Positions 27,417 to 36,348 of a stretch of DNA of 64,000 nt are shown here, in pieces. The notes under the pieces were generated by a model. That model was not told the DNA's origin. It saw nothing but the letters and a program-made list of their open reading frames with translations, and did no database searches. The stretch comes from Flavobacterium chungbukense (GTDB lineage: Bacteria > Bacteroidota > Bacteroidia > Flavobacteriales > Flavobacteriaceae): NCBI RefSeq assembly GCF_020805785.1, contig NZ_JAJGZV010000001.1:62001-126000 (forward strand), given 5' to 3'. The first letter of the stretch is position 1. Each line of letters opens with the position of its first letter. A program made the position numbers and the translations under genes.

Positions 27417-28370
27417 ATGAGTTTTTTTAAAAAATTATTCTCTACTGATAAAAAAGAGACTTTAGACAAAGGTCTTGAAAAATCAAAAACTACTTTTTTC
27501 TCAAAGTTAAGTAAAGCCGTTGCTGGAAAATCTAAAGTCGATGATGATGTTTTAGATGATTTAGAAGAGGTTCTAGTTGGTTCGGATGTTGGTGTAAATA
27601 CTACTTTGAAGATCATTTCAAGAATTGAAAAACGTGTTGCCGAAGATAAATATTTAGGTACAGATGAGCTTAATCAAATTCTCCGTGATGAAATTGGTGC
27701 ATTGTTGTCTGAAACCAATACTGGTGAAGCAACCGAATTCGAAATCCCAAAAGATAAAAAACCTTACGTTCTAATGGTTGTAGGGGTAAATGGAGTTGGT
27801 AAAACAACAACCATTGGTAAATTAGCGTATCAGTTTAAAAAAGCGGGTCATAAAGTAGTTTTAGGAGCTGCGGATACTTTCCGTGCTGCGGCGATTGATC
27901 AATTGCAAGTTTGGGCAGATAGAGTAGATGTGCCAATTGTAAGACAAAATATGGGTAGTGATCCAGCTTCTGTAGCTTTTGATACTTTGCAGTCTGCTGT
28001 TGCTCAAAATGCTGATGTTGTTATTATTGATACTGCTGGACGTCTTCATAATAAAATTAATTTGATGAACGAGTTAACAAAAGTAAAACGTGTTATGCAG
28101 AAAGTTGTTGCCGATGCGCCTCACGACGTGCTTTTGGTTTTAGATGGTTCTACTGGTCAAAATGCTTTTGAGCAAGCGAAACAATTTACTGCAGCAACAG
28201 AAGTAACTTCATTAGCTGTAACTAAATTAGACGGAACTGCTAAAGGTGGGGTTGTAATTGGTATTTCAGATCAGTTTCAGATTCCTGTAAAATATATTGG
28301 TGTTGGCGAAGGAATTGAAGATTTGCAAGTCTTTAATAAATATGAATTCGTAGACAGTTTCTTTAAATAA
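27417..28370 (+). CDS. ftsY: Signal recognition particle receptor FtsY
   Basis: 317 residues, lacking the long acidic A domain of E. coli FtsY, as in many bacteria. The N domain spans about 1-100 and the G domain 110-317 with VGVNGVGKTTTIGKLA (G1, near residue 122), DTFRAAAIDQLQVWADR (G2/insertion box), VIIDTAGRLHNK (G3, near 200), TKLDGTAKGGV (G4, near 266) and GVGEGIEDLQVF (G5). It is the GTPase receptor that docks SRP-ribosome complexes at SecYEG. It sits next to the ribosomal protein genes but has its own terminator-separated unit. Confidence 0.96.
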   Translation: MSFFKKLFSTDKKETLDKGLEKSKTTFFSKLSKAVAGKSKVDDDVLDDLEEVLVGSDVGVNTTLKIISRIEKRVAEDKYLGTDELNQILRDEIGALLSETNTGEATEFEIPKDKKPYVLMVVGVNGVGKTTTIGKLAYQFKKAGHKVVLGAADTFRAAAIDQLQVWADRVDVPIVRQNMGSDPASVAFDTLQSAVAQNADVVIIDTAGRLHNKINLMNELTKVKRVMQKVVADAPHDVLLVLDGSTGQNAFEQAKQFTAATEVTSLAVTKLDGTAKGGVVIGISDQFQIPVKYIGVGEGIEDLQVFNKYEFVDSFFK

Positions 28371-28377
28371 ATTTATA

Positions 28378-28557
28378 ATGAGTTTTGAATCTATAAAAAA
28401 TATATCGGCTGTTACTTTTTATTTTGCCAGTATTATAAGTTTTGTTTTGGCGAATGTTTTGAAAGATAATAATCTTTCGATTTATTATGTACTCTTGGTG
28501 CTTGGGGTAATTTTATTTTTTTTAGGAATTCTTAAAAGAATTCAAACCAAACGATAG
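28378..28557 (+). CDS. Small two-helix membrane protein
   Basis: 59 residues from the ATG at 28,378, seven bases after the ftsY stop. Two hydrophobic stretches are present: AVTFYFASIISFVLANVL (residues 11-28) and IYYVLLVLGVILFFLGIL (35-52), with a short polar loop LKDNNLS and a basic tail KRIQTKR. It probably spans the inner membrane twice. The family is not recognised. The tight spacing suggests cotranscription with ftsY. Confidence 0.7.
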   Translation: MSFESIKNISAVTFYFASIISFVLANVLKDNNLSIYYVLLVLGVILFFLGILKRIQTKR

Positions 28558-28601
28558 TAGTAAGAAAATATAACAACTGATTTGTTGAGTATTTAACTTT
28601 T

Positions 28602-29198
28602 ATGAAATATTGCGTTTTCATTTTTCTCTTAAGCTTGTTGTCTTGTAAAAATAAGAACAATGAAAATACAATAATAGCTCAAAAAGTTATTGTTATTCAG
28701 CCTTTAGGTAATTTCCAGCAAAAACAATCTCAAAAGGTTTTTGCGGAGATAAAAGCCATTAATTCGAAAGTGATTTTGATGGATAATATTGAGTTTCCTG
28801 AAAAATCCTTTTATAGTCCTCGAAATAGATATCGTGCGGACAGTATTATTAAAAATCTAAAAAATAAAATCGGTAAAGATTCTGTAATTGTTGGATTGTC
28901 GCATTTTGATATTAGTACTACAAAAAATGGTATCAAAGATTGGGGAATAATGGGTTTGGGTTATAGACCTGGAAAAGCCTGTGTCGTTTCTGATTTTAGA
29001 TTGTCTAGCAAAAATAAAAACGAACAGTTTTATAAGTTGGTTCTACATGAATTGGGACATACTGAAGGTTTGCCCCATTGTAAAGAAAAAGCTTGTTTGA
29101 TGCGTGATGCAGAAGGCGGAAATCCTTTTGATCAAGAAAAAAGCTTCTGCAATAATTGCAAAAGCTTTTTAAAAAGTAAAGGTTGGCGATTAATTTGA
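28602..29198 (+). CDS. Archaemetzincin-like metalloprotease lipoprotein (M54)
   Basis: 198 residues. The signal peptide MKYCVFIFLLSLLSC has a lipobox at Cys15. The catalytic region at about 149-190 reads HELGHTEGLPHC, then KEKACLM and, 15 residues on, CNNC. This fits the archaemetzincin pattern HExxHxxGxxHCx4CxM...CxxC, with three zinc-binding histidines, a Met-turn and a second four-cysteine zinc site. The middle segment (IVGLSHFDISTTKNGIKDWGIMGLGYRPGKACVVSDFRL) is also typical of the family. Known archaemetzincins are cytoplasmic; this one is predicted to be exported. The substrate is unknown. Confidence 0.88.
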   Translation: MKYCVFIFLLSLLSCKNKNNENTIIAQKVIVIQPLGNFQQKQSQKVFAEIKAINSKVILMDNIEFPEKSFYSPRNRYRADSIIKNLKNKIGKDSVIVGLSHFDISTTKNGIKDWGIMGLGYRPGKACVVSDFRLSSKNKNEQFYKLVLHELGHTEGLPHCKEKACLMRDAEGGNPFDQEKSFCNNCKSFLKSKGWRLI

Positions 29199-29215
29199 AT
29201 TGCTAATTTTATTTG

Positions 29216-30286
29216 TTATTGATACAAAGCATTAATTTTCTCCCACAAAGTTTTGTCAAAATCTGATAGAGCGAGATTTACATTATCTGCGGCGTCTCCC
29301 ATTCTTATTACTACCATTTTTTTGCTTGGCACTACATAGATCTTTTGATCATTTTTTCCTAAAGCCATAAACATATCGTTTGGTCCAGTTGAGATTATAC
29401 TTCCTTGAAAAACAAGTTGAGATTGGGGTAAATGATAACTCGTTTTTCCATTTAGCCACCATAAATAACCGTATCCTAAATTAATATTTTGCGAAGTTGA
29501 TGTTGCTTCATTAAAATAAGCTTCATTCAAAATGGTTTCGTTTTCCCATTTTCCATTGTTTAACATTAATAGTCCGAAACGGGCCATACTTCTTGTAGTG
29601 CTCGTGTAAACGCTATTAACACCCAATTGTACCCAATTGCCGTCCATTCCGATTTTATTTCTTAATTTGTTGTTGAAATAATTTTCCCAAGTTTGTTTGC
29701 TTGCTTTAGCTACAACGTCTTGAAGTTTTACATAAACATTATGATAAGCCCATCTTTTTCCTGCATCAGCTTTATAGATTAAATCTTCGGTGTCAACATC
29801 GTCTGTGCCGTCGTCAAGTCCAGAAGTCATAGAAAGTAAATTTTTACAGGTAATTTGGTTTTCTTGAGCTAAAGTTTCGCTTGTCCATCCAGTTCCGATA
29901 TAATCTGATACTTTATTGTTGATATTTAAAAGTCCTTCTTGCTGCGCAATTCCAGTCATAGTAGAGGTTAAAGTCTTTCCTGCACTAGCCCAGTACCAGT
30001 TTGTTGTGGCAGTATGTTTATTAAAATAATTTTCTAAAACGATTCGTCCATTAACTAAAATGATAAACGACTTAGAGTTTTTGAGTTCTAAATAATCCAG
30101 AAGAGGCTGTACTGCATTTTGATTCCATTTTAGCTCAGTAATTGATTTTGTTTCCCAACTAGACCCAGTTATTGGCGGGAAATACATTTTTTCGTCGGGA
30201 ATTGGAGTTGGATCTGTTTCGGATGAATCTTTACTGCAGGCTATAAAAAATAGCGCTAGCAAAATGGTGCAAATAGATTTGGTCAT
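29216..30286 (-). CDS. Serine hydrolase, beta-lactamase class C-like lipoprotein
   Basis: 356 residues if started at the ATG at 30,286 (MTKSICTILLALFFIAC), which places a lipobox at Cys17; a longer frame from 30,319 would add residues ahead of the signal peptide. The SxxK motif is SAGK at about residues 101-104 and the YxN motif is AYHN near 181. The HxG-like third motif is not obvious. The family includes penicillin-binding and esterase-type enzymes, so the substrate is open. It is anchored in the envelope. Confidence 0.85.
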   Translation of the reverse strand: MTKSICTILLALFFIACSKDSSETDPTPIPDEKMYFPPITGSSWETKSITELKWNQNAVQPLLDYLELKNSKSFIILVNGRIVLENYFNKHTATTNWYWASAGKTLTSTMTGIAQQEGLLNINNKVSDYIGTGWTSETLAQENQITCKNLLSMTSGLDDGTDDVDTEDLIYKADAGKRWAYHNVYVKLQDVVAKASKQTWENYFNNKLRNKIGMDGNWVQLGVNSVYTSTTRSMARFGLLMLNNGKWENETILNEAYFNEATSTSQNINLGYGYLWWLNGKTSYHLPQSQLVFQGSIISTGPNDMFMALGKNDQKIYVVPSKKMVVIRMGDAADNVNLALSDFDKTLWEKINALYQ

Positions 30287-30373
30287 GTCTTTTTGTTTTT
30301 GGTTTTGGGGTTTGACCAAAAATATGTAAAAAAGTTTAATGTGTTAACAAACTTATTTTTAGGTTTATAAGGA

Positions 30374-30895
30374 TTATATTGGTTTTTTTTCTTCGTTTAA
30401 TTCCCATTTGCTTCCATCATTATAAACAATGTAATAAACTGTGACTTTAATGATTTTATCTGCATCTGTCGAGAAATCTTCCCATATTTTTGATTTGGTT
30501 TCTCCAGGTTTTATTAAACAAGTTATGTTTCCGTTAAAATTTCCTTCACCATAAAAATAATTACCGCTTGCGGGTTCTTCAAATGAGTTGATGCAAAACC
30601 ATTTAAGTTTTATGGCTTTAATTGTTTTTCTGCTCGAATTCTTGTAAACTATTTTGATGTCCTTATGATGAGAATAGCTATTGTCGATTAGTATTGCTTT
30701 AACGATTTTTATTGGAGAATCTTCTGAATTTGTAGTTTTTGAGATGCTTTTTACTGTAGAATGAGTGTCAGTTTTGCTTTCGTTTTCTTTTGAATGATTT
30801 TCTAATTTGACAGGAGCTTTTTTTTCTTGTTTTTGATGATCGCATTTTAAAAATAGAATTAAGGAGCTAAAAATTAATAGTAATGTTTTTTTCAT
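30374..30895 (-). CDS. Hypothetical lipoprotein
   Basis: 173 residues; the signal peptide MKKTLLLIFSSLILFLKC ends at a lipobox-like Cys18. A Lys/Glu/Ser-rich linker (KQEKKAPVKLENHSKENESK) leads to a strand-rich part with IKIVYKNSSRKTIKAIKLKWFC and KIIKVTVYYIVYNDGSKW. No domain is recognised. It is followed by the serine hydrolase gene with an 87-base gap on the same strand. Confidence 0.75.
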   Translation of the reverse strand: MKKTLLLIFSSLILFLKCDHQKQEKKAPVKLENHSKENESKTDTHSTVKSISKTTNSEDSPIKIVKAILIDNSYSHHKDIKIVYKNSSRKTIKAIKLKWFCINSFEEPASGNYFYGEGNFNGNITCLIKPGETKSKIWEDFSTDADKIIKVTVYYIVYNDGSKWELNEEKKPI

Positions 30896-31212
30896 TTTTG
30901 ATTGAAAATAGGAACTTTAAATTTGATCATTTATAGCAAATTTTTCTTCGAAACAATTATGCTATAAAAATCTATATGTTACAAAATAATTATTACTCAT
31001 AAAAGTTTTAATAGTAACAGAATAAGACATTTTTCTGTTTTTATTCTTGAAAAAATGTTTTTTAAAACAGTAAAATAATTAATGTATAAAGTATTTCTTT
31101 TGATGATTATAAGACTATCTTTGTAGTCCGAGAAAAATTTCTGCAAAAAATAGCGAGATGCTATAGTCAGTTAACCAAGTAAGTTACTGCTAAAAAAAAA
31201 TATTTATTATTT
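30896..31212. other. AT-rich divergent intergenic region (317 bases)
   Basis: It separates two divergent lipoprotein genes. No ORF or terminator is seen. It contains a -7-like box at 31,116-31,123, then a leader of about 90 bases with a small hairpin ATAGC-GAGAT-GCTAT at 31,150-31,164. The rest is A/T runs without clear structure. Confidence 0.6.
31116..31123 (+). promoter_or_regulatory. Putative -7 element before the 31,213 lipoprotein gene
   Basis: TATCTTTG followed by TAG matches TAnnTTTG exactly. The nearest TTG lies only 13 bases upstream, so the -33 element is not convincing. It would give a leader of roughly 85 bases. Confidence 0.4.
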
Positions 31213-31653
31213 ATGAAAAACACTTTTATAGTTTTGGTTTTGTCGCTTTTATTTGTAAGCTGCAAACAGGAAATTAAGCCTGATGATATGGCTAAATTAA
31301 ATGGCTATTGGGAAATTGAAAAAGTTGTTTTTGAGAAAGGAGAGGAGAAGGAGTATAAAATGAACGAGACTTTTGATTTTTTTCAAATTAAAAATAATAA
31401 AGGAGTTCGAACGAAAGTAATGCCCCAATTTGATGGGACGTTTTTGACGACAGATACCTTTGAGAATGTTTCTGTTCGTTTTGCAGGAGAAAAGGTTTTT
31501 TTAGATTATAAAACAGATTATGCGAAATGGAGTGAGGAAGTTATTTCGATTTCAGATGAAAAATTTGTGACTAAAAATCCACAAAAAATAGAATATCATT
31601 ATAAAAAAGCAGCACCAATAAATCTTCTGAACGATGGCGAAAAGACTAAATAA
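31213..31653 (+). CDS. Hypothetical lipoprotein (lipocalin-like)
   Basis: 146 residues. The signal peptide MKNTFIVLVLSLLFVSC has a lipobox at Cys17. The mature part LNGYWEIEKVVFEKGEEKEY with later strands SVRFAGEKVFLDYKTDY and KIEYHYKKA resembles the eight-stranded lipocalin-like lipoproteins of Bacteroidetes, with the typical GxW near the start. Ligand unknown. The last 20 bases overlap the DUF721 gene. Confidence 0.8.
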   Translation: MKNTFIVLVLSLLFVSCKQEIKPDDMAKLNGYWEIEKVVFEKGEEKEYKMNETFDFFQIKNNKGVRTKVMPQFDGTFLTTDTFENVSVRFAGEKVFLDYKTDYAKWSEEVISISDEKFVTKNPQKIEYHYKKAAPINLLNDGEKTK

Positions 31654-31930
31654 CGAATCTACTATTAGCGCTGTTTTGCAACAGATTATTCAAGTGAATA
31701 AGTTACAGCCGGGCATGGATCAAATTGATGTTCGTGATGCTTGGAAACAATTGATGGGAAGCGGAGTGAACACGTATACCAGAAATGTTATTTTAAAAGG
31801 CAGCACACTTTATGTTGAATTGGGCTCTGCCGTTCTGCGTGAAGAATTAAGTCACGGAAAGTCTAAAATCGTAAAAATGATTAATGAAGAACTTGGACGT
31901 GAGGTAGTGAAAGAAGTGGTTTTAAGATAA
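31634..31930 (+). CDS. DUF721 (DciA-like) protein
   Basis: 98 residues: NNESTISAVLQQIIQVNKLQPGMDQIDVRDAWKQLMG near the start, then VILKGSTLYVELGSAVLREELSHGKSKIVKMINEELG, the DUF721 KH-like core. In many bacteria DUF721/DciA helps load the replicative helicase DnaB; whether the shorter Bacteroidetes form does so is unknown. The start codon lies inside the upstream lipoprotein gene (20-base overlap), implying translational coupling. Confidence 0.85.
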   Translation: MAKRLNNESTISAVLQQIIQVNKLQPGMDQIDVRDAWKQLMGSGVNTYTRNVILKGSTLYVELGSAVLREELSHGKSKIVKMINEELGREVVKEVVLR

Positions 31931-31960
31931 TCCTTCGGTACTAAATAAGAGCGTTAATTT

Positions 31961-32398
31961 ATGGTATATTTAGAATCAAAATTCAAAGTTTTTCCGATTA
32001 TTTTGATCACTTATTTAAGTGCTTTTCCTCTATTAGCGGTTTACTTGTATTTTGTTTCGCCAGATGTAAGTGTGATTTTTCCTGTTTTGCTTTTAATACT
32101 TATTGCCATCTTTTGGTTTAAAGCTTTAAGAATAAGAGCCAACAGTATAAAAATTACTCAAGATAGTATCATGATGAGACGTTACCTTGGAATTGGAAAA
32201 CCCATCGAGTATAAAAATATTGCATTAGATGGTTTTGTAAATGTATTTGAATCTGGTAGGGGAATTACTTATGAGTCAATTTTTATTATTGAAAAAGGGA
32301 AACGAATAGGCTGCATTTCGAGTTTTTATCATAAAAATTTTGATGCTTTAAAGTTACGTTTGAAAGAAAATGTAGCCGATTTAGGAGAGAGAAAATAG
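31961..32398 (+). CDS. Small membrane protein with PH-like domain
   Basis: 145 residues. Two membrane helices lie at about residues 11-30 and 36-53 (FPIILITYLSAFPLLAVYLYF, VIFPVLLLILIAIFWF), followed by a soluble beta-rich domain (SIKITQDSIMMRRYLGIGKPIEYKNIALDGFVNVFES...), as in bacterial PH-domain membrane proteins of the YcxB/bPH type. It closes a three-gene plus-strand unit with a terminator behind it. Confidence 0.75.
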   Translation: MVYLESKFKVFPIILITYLSAFPLLAVYLYFVSPDVSVIFPVLLLILIAIFWFKALRIRANSIKITQDSIMMRRYLGIGKPIEYKNIALDGFVNVFESGRGITYESIFIIEKGKRIGCISSFYHKNFDALKLRLKENVADLGERK

Positions 32399-32414
32399 TT
32401 CCTGCTAGGGAATA

Positions 32415-32451
32415 AAAAAAATGCTGTTTGATTTACAAACAGCATTTTTTT
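32415..32451 (+). terminator. Terminator between the PH-domain gene and ndk
   Basis: AAAAAAATGCTGTTTG pairs with CAAACAGCATTTTTTT around an ATTTA loop. It is flanked by A and T runs and could also serve ndk from the other strand. Confidence 0.9.
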
Positions 32452-32498
32452 ATGAATTACAATCACTGAAAAACTGTGACTGCGACTGAAACTAATTA

Positions 32499-32918
32499 TT
32501 AAAATTGCTCTCTTCCTGCAAAGTGGAATGCACCTTCGATAGCAGCGTTTTCGTCGCTGTCAGATCCGTGAACTGCATTTTCTCCGATAGAAGTAGCATA
32601 TGCTTTACGAATAGTTCCTTCAGCAGCTTCAGCTGGGTTTGTAGCTCCAATTAAAGTTCTGAAATCTTCTACTGCGTTGTCTTTTTCTAAAATGGCAGCA
32701 ACAATTGGTCCGCGAGACATAAATTCAACTAATTCTCCGTAGAAAGGTCTTTCTGCGTGAACTGCGTAAAATGCTTTTGCATCTGCTACAGTTAATTGAG
32801 TTAATTTTAATGAAACGATTTTAAAACCACCGTTAGTGATCATTGCTAAGATGTTCCCGATGTGCCCATTTGCAACAGCATCTGGCTTAATCATTGTAAA
32901 AGTTCTATTTGTTGCCAT
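32499..32918 (-). CDS. ndk: Nucleoside diphosphate kinase
   Basis: 139 residues, normal length. The enzyme balances nucleoside triphosphate pools by moving the gamma phosphate through a phosphohistidine. Motifs: [19 protein letters not shown] at the start (ATP-binding Lys), [18 protein letters not shown] near residue 57 and the active site [14 protein letters not shown] near 112-125 with the catalytic histidine. It ends in a GREQF tail. It is a single-gene unit; a TACTTTTG box lies upstream. Confidence 0.97.
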   Translation of the reverse strand: MATNRTFTMIKPDAVANGHIGNILAMITNGGFKIVSLKLTQLTVADAKAFYAVHAERPFYGELVEFMSRGPIVAAILEKDNAVEDFRTLIGATNPAEAAEGTIRKAYATSIGENAVHGSDSDENAAIEGAFHFAGREQF

Positions 32919-32942
32919 TTTTATATTTTATTAAATTTTGTG

Positions 32943-32950
32943 CAAAAGTA
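32943..32950 (-). promoter_or_regulatory. Putative -7 element of ndk
   Basis: Minus-strand TACTTTTG followed by CAC matches TAnnTTTG, 24 bases before the ndk start. No TTG is visible at the expected -33 distance. Confidence 0.4.
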
Positions 32951-33043
32951 TACTTTTTTTACGAATTGATTTTAATAAATTCTTAATTTAAATGTGTTCG
33001 AATGCTGTTTTGAGCAAGAAAGATCAAAAAATCAAACTATGGC

Positions 33044-33071
33044 AAAAAAAAGGCGCACATCCGTACGCCTC
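33044..33071 (-). terminator. Terminator after the second HGSNAT-like gene
   Basis: On the minus strand AGGCGTAC and GTGCGCCT pair with one mismatch around a GGAT loop and run into seven Ts, 22 bases after the stop. Confidence 0.75.
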
Positions 33072-33092
33072 TTTAAGTTATAATTTTAAAAA

Positions 33093-34364
33093 CTAAACTT
33101 TGAATATGAGTTTATTTCGGTAGAAGACCCATAAAATAAAAGACCAGATTCCGACATAAGTTAAGGCGCCAGCCAAAGAAGCCGTCATCGGATTAGAAAA
33201 TAAAGGCGCAATTCCGAAACGGTATAAATAATCTAATAAATTAGTTTGTTCTGCTGGATTTGACGGATTCTGAAAGCGAATCATTACCAATGCCTGTGGA
33301 ATAATCTGTGAGGCAAAGAAAACAATCATTGGGTTTACTCCCCAGATAATAAATAGTTTAAAGCTTTTTTTGTATTCCTTAATGTCGATTACAAAATATA
33401 GGACTGTTAGACATATTGTTGCTAATCCGGTGGTGAATAAAACATAACTGCTTGTCCATATAGATTTGTTTATTGGAAAAACCAAATCCCAAATTAATCC
33501 GAAAAATATAAGTGATGTTCCTATTATTCCCATTCTTTGGGCTTTTTGAACTTTGGTTACATTAAGTAATAAAATTTGACCTATGATTAATCCAATAATT
33601 CCATTTACGATTGAGGGCAGTGTGCTTAGAATTCCTTCTGGATCCCAAGTATTGGTTTCATGATACATGTGACCTTTCAGCAAAATACTGTCTACCCATG
33701 CGGCTAAATTAGTTCCTATTTCTAGATTTGCTTCTCCAACACCAGGAACAGGAATTAAGGTCATTACTGCCCAATATCCTAAAAGCAAAACAATTCCTGT
33801 AACAATCTGTATTTTTTGCGATGTTTTTAAATATAGAAGGGAAACAACAAAATAGACAATAGCAATACGTTGCAACACTCCAGGAAGTCTAACATCTTGA
33901 TAGTTCTCAAAACCTCCATAAGCTAGAATTAGGTAAATTAACAGAATTCCGATAGCAAATATGTTTTTTAGTCGATTACTAAAATTTCCCATCAAAGCAT
34001 AACCAACAGCAATGGTAATGGCTAAACGTCCAATAAGAAGCGGAATTCCATCCAATCCAAATAATTGAATTTTGCCGAAAAAATTAAAGAAAATTCCAAG
34101 GCAGAACATTCTTAAAGAGCGTATCAGTATTTTATTAAAAGTAGTGCCGTCATATTTTTTCTCTGGCATTGCTAAAGGCACTGCAACTCCCATTATAAAA
34201 ATAAAAAATGGAAATACGAGATCTGTTGGCGTACAGCCATTCCAATGTGCATGCAAAAGAGGTGGATAAACATTACCCCAGTCACCAGGGTTGTTTACAA
34301 TAGTCATCAATAGAATAGTTAGTCCGCGAAAGACATCAAGCGAAATTAGTCGTTCTCTTACCAT
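33093..34364 (-). CDS. HGSNAT-like acyltransferase membrane protein (second copy)
   Basis: 423 residues with about eleven membrane helices. It shares the opening ERLISLDVFRGLTILLMTIVN, the first-loop histidines (LLHAHWNGCTPTDLVFPFFIFIMGVAVPLA) and the later VNPMIVFFASQIIPQA with the 17,105 gene, so the two are paralogues of the heparan-alpha-glucosaminide N-acetyltransferase type. This copy is closer to the form often found with chitin and N-acetylglucosamine genes, but no such gene is adjacent. Substrate unknown. Confidence 0.88.
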   Translation of the reverse strand: MVRERLISLDVFRGLTILLMTIVNNPGDWGNVYPPLLHAHWNGCTPTDLVFPFFIFIMGVAVPLAMPEKKYDGTTFNKILIRSLRMFCLGIFFNFFGKIQLFGLDGIPLLIGRLAITIAVGYALMGNFSNRLKNIFAIGILLIYLILAYGGFENYQDVRLPGVLQRIAIVYFVVSLLYLKTSQKIQIVTGIVLLLGYWAVMTLIPVPGVGEANLEIGTNLAAWVDSILLKGHMYHETNTWDPEGILSTLPSIVNGIIGLIIGQILLLNVTKVQKAQRMGIIGTSLIFFGLIWDLVFPINKSIWTSSYVLFTTGLATICLTVLYFVIDIKEYKKSFKLFIIWGVNPMIVFFASQIIPQALVMIRFQNPSNPAEQTNLLDYLYRFGIAPLFSNPMTASLAGALTYVGIWSFILWVFYRNKLIFKV

Positions 34365-34486
34365 TTGGTTAGTTAGTTAATAGGTTATAAAATATAATTC
34401 TATTTGGTTTGAGAGAGCAATAATGTCGGAAATGAGCTGGTTATTTGTTCCTAAATTATCACTTTTAATTTCTAAAGATAATTATT

Positions 34487-36076
34487 TTAGATTATTATGA
34501 TATCAAAATTGTGTTCTAAAGGTTTTAATTTCTGGATTAAAAGCGGAATTAGTTGTTCTCCATTTTCTAAATAAAATTCAGAAAAATTGGTTTGACGTTC
34601 TTGAAGTCCATAATTAGGAAACAATTCGCATTGTAAATCTGTTACACGCTGTAATTGATCCTGTAATTTTCTTTTTTGAGCTTTTAGTAAACGTTTTTCT
34701 AAATTTTCTAGACCTTTCTTTTGTTTTACTTCTTGAGCTTTTACGGCTCCTGAAAAAGATTTATCCGTTTTTTCTGCTAATTCAAAAAGATAATTGAATT
34801 GTTGTTCAAGAGCTTCTTTTTGAACAGTTAAATCTATCGGAAATGGAGAAAGTTTATGTGTAATTTCATTGATTAAATTTTCTGATTTACTAAATAAATC
34901 TTTCCAGGATAAACTTAAATTATCTGCTTTTTTGGCTTGTTTTTCAGTTGCTAAAAGAACTGAATTTCGAACTAATAAAATCGGAAAAGTAATATTTACG
35001 GCATCAAAGAAATCTTTTAATTCTAACCAATAAGCAATTTCTCCGCCTCCTCCGATGTAACAAAGGTTTGGTAAAATAATTTCCTGATATAAAGGACGCA
35101 TAATCACATTAGGACTGAATTTTTCTGGATTACTTTCCAGCAATTTGAAAATTTCTTCTTTAGAAAATGAAATTTTGGTATTGTTAACTACAAATTTGTC
35201 ATTTTCAAAAATGATTCGCTCCCGAAGTTTATCTTCAATATAAAATAAATTAATCTCGCGCGGATTTACCTGAACATTATAATTTTCAAGTTTTTTAATT
35301 GATTCTTGAACTGTTTTAAATGAAGTTTGGTTTTCTAATTCTTCTTTAATAAAGGGAACTAAAGCACGTTTCAAATCGGCTTCATCTGCATCTAGAATAA
35401 CTAAACCGTATTGAGAAAATAAACTATTGGCTAAAAAACGAGTAGCTTCGGCTAGGTTTTCATGTTTTAAATAAGCGTCTTCAAAAAGCTTTTTAAGTGT
35501 ATTGGCATTATTACTTGAACCTAATTCTTTAGAATAAACTTCAAACAAATCTTCTAATCCATTTGTTGATAGTCTTCCCACTGGGCCGGTACTTTCAGCA
35601 TTCCAGCGGATTTTCTTTCCTTTAAAATTAAAATAATTAATTTCTTCAAAATCATGATCTTCAGTTGCCATCCAATAAACTGGAACAAAATTGTATGAAG
35701 GATATTTTGATTTTAATTCTTTGGTTAGATTAATCGTCGAAATAATTTTATACAAAAAATATAAAGGTCCGCTAAATAGATTTAATTGATGTCCAGTTGT
35801 AATTGTGAACGTATTTTCGAGTGCTAAAAGCGTAATGTTTTGTTTGGTAGCGTCTGAAATTTCGATATTCTGATATTGCTTTTGCAAAGTCTGAATTAAT
35901 GCAGTTCGATTTTTGTTATCAAAATTTGCTGCTTTTTCGCTAATCTGTTTTTCGAAATTTTCCATTGTTGGAAAATTATTGTACAGCGTTTTTAATTCTG
36001 TTTTCTGGTCTAAATAATCTTGCATTAGTTTAGAAAAATATCCAGAAGATTGAAAGCTGATACAGTCGGTAGGCAT
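34487..36076 (-). CDS. bshC: Bacillithiol biosynthesis cysteine-adding enzyme BshC
   Basis: 529 residues, the usual length. BshC joins cysteine to GlcN-malate in the last step of bacillithiol synthesis. Recognised regions: TTGHQLNLFSGPLYFLYKIISTINL near residue 95, the HIGH-like VYWMATEDHDFEEINYF near 133, RPLYQEIILPNLCYIGGGGEIAYWLELK near 327 (the conserved YxGGxxEIAYW block) and a long C-terminal coiled coil at about 420-510. BshA and BshB are not in the window. Its presence means that bacillithiol rather than glutathione is the likely low-mass thiol. Confidence 0.93.
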   Translation of the reverse strand: MPTDCISFQSSGYFSKLMQDYLDQKTELKTLYNNFPTMENFEKQISEKAANFDNKNRTALIQTLQKQYQNIEISDATKQNITLLALENTFTITTGHQLNLFSGPLYFLYKIISTINLTKELKSKYPSYNFVPVYWMATEDHDFEEINYFNFKGKKIRWNAESTGPVGRLSTNGLEDLFEVYSKELGSSNNANTLKKLFEDAYLKHENLAEATRFLANSLFSQYGLVILDADEADLKRALVPFIKEELENQTSFKTVQESIKKLENYNVQVNPREINLFYIEDKLRERIIFENDKFVVNNTKISFSKEEIFKLLESNPEKFSPNVIMRPLYQEIILPNLCYIGGGGEIAYWLELKDFFDAVNITFPILLVRNSVLLATEKQAKKADNLSLSWKDLFSKSENLINEITHKLSPFPIDLTVQKEALEQQFNYLFELAEKTDKSFSGAVKAQEVKQKKGLENLEKRLLKAQKRKLQDQLQRVTDLQCELFPNYGLQERQTNFSEFYLENGEQLIPLLIQKLKPLEHNFDIIII

Positions 36077-36348
36077 AATTTTAAATTTATTTTTGATAGC
36101 TGTAAATTTAAGGAAAATATACAGTTAAAAATGCTTTTAACGATTGCTTAAGATTTGATTTTTGATTTTTGTTTTAAAGCTCCGATAATCAAGTTTTTAG
36201 TTTTGCTTTTAATTGTTGTTTTTAAAATGGAAAAAACATGAAATTTGTTAAAAAACAGTGAGTGTTTTAAAACTATTTCTTCTAAATATAAATTATTAAT
36301 AATGAAACCATATTTTTGTGAGCAAAAAAAAAGTTATATCTATTTTAC

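Noticed and set aside
28602..29198. Matrixin or astacin protease
   Set aside because: The HExxHxxGxxH motif alone would fit, but the cysteine pattern after it matches archaemetzincins and no astacin or matrixin features are present.
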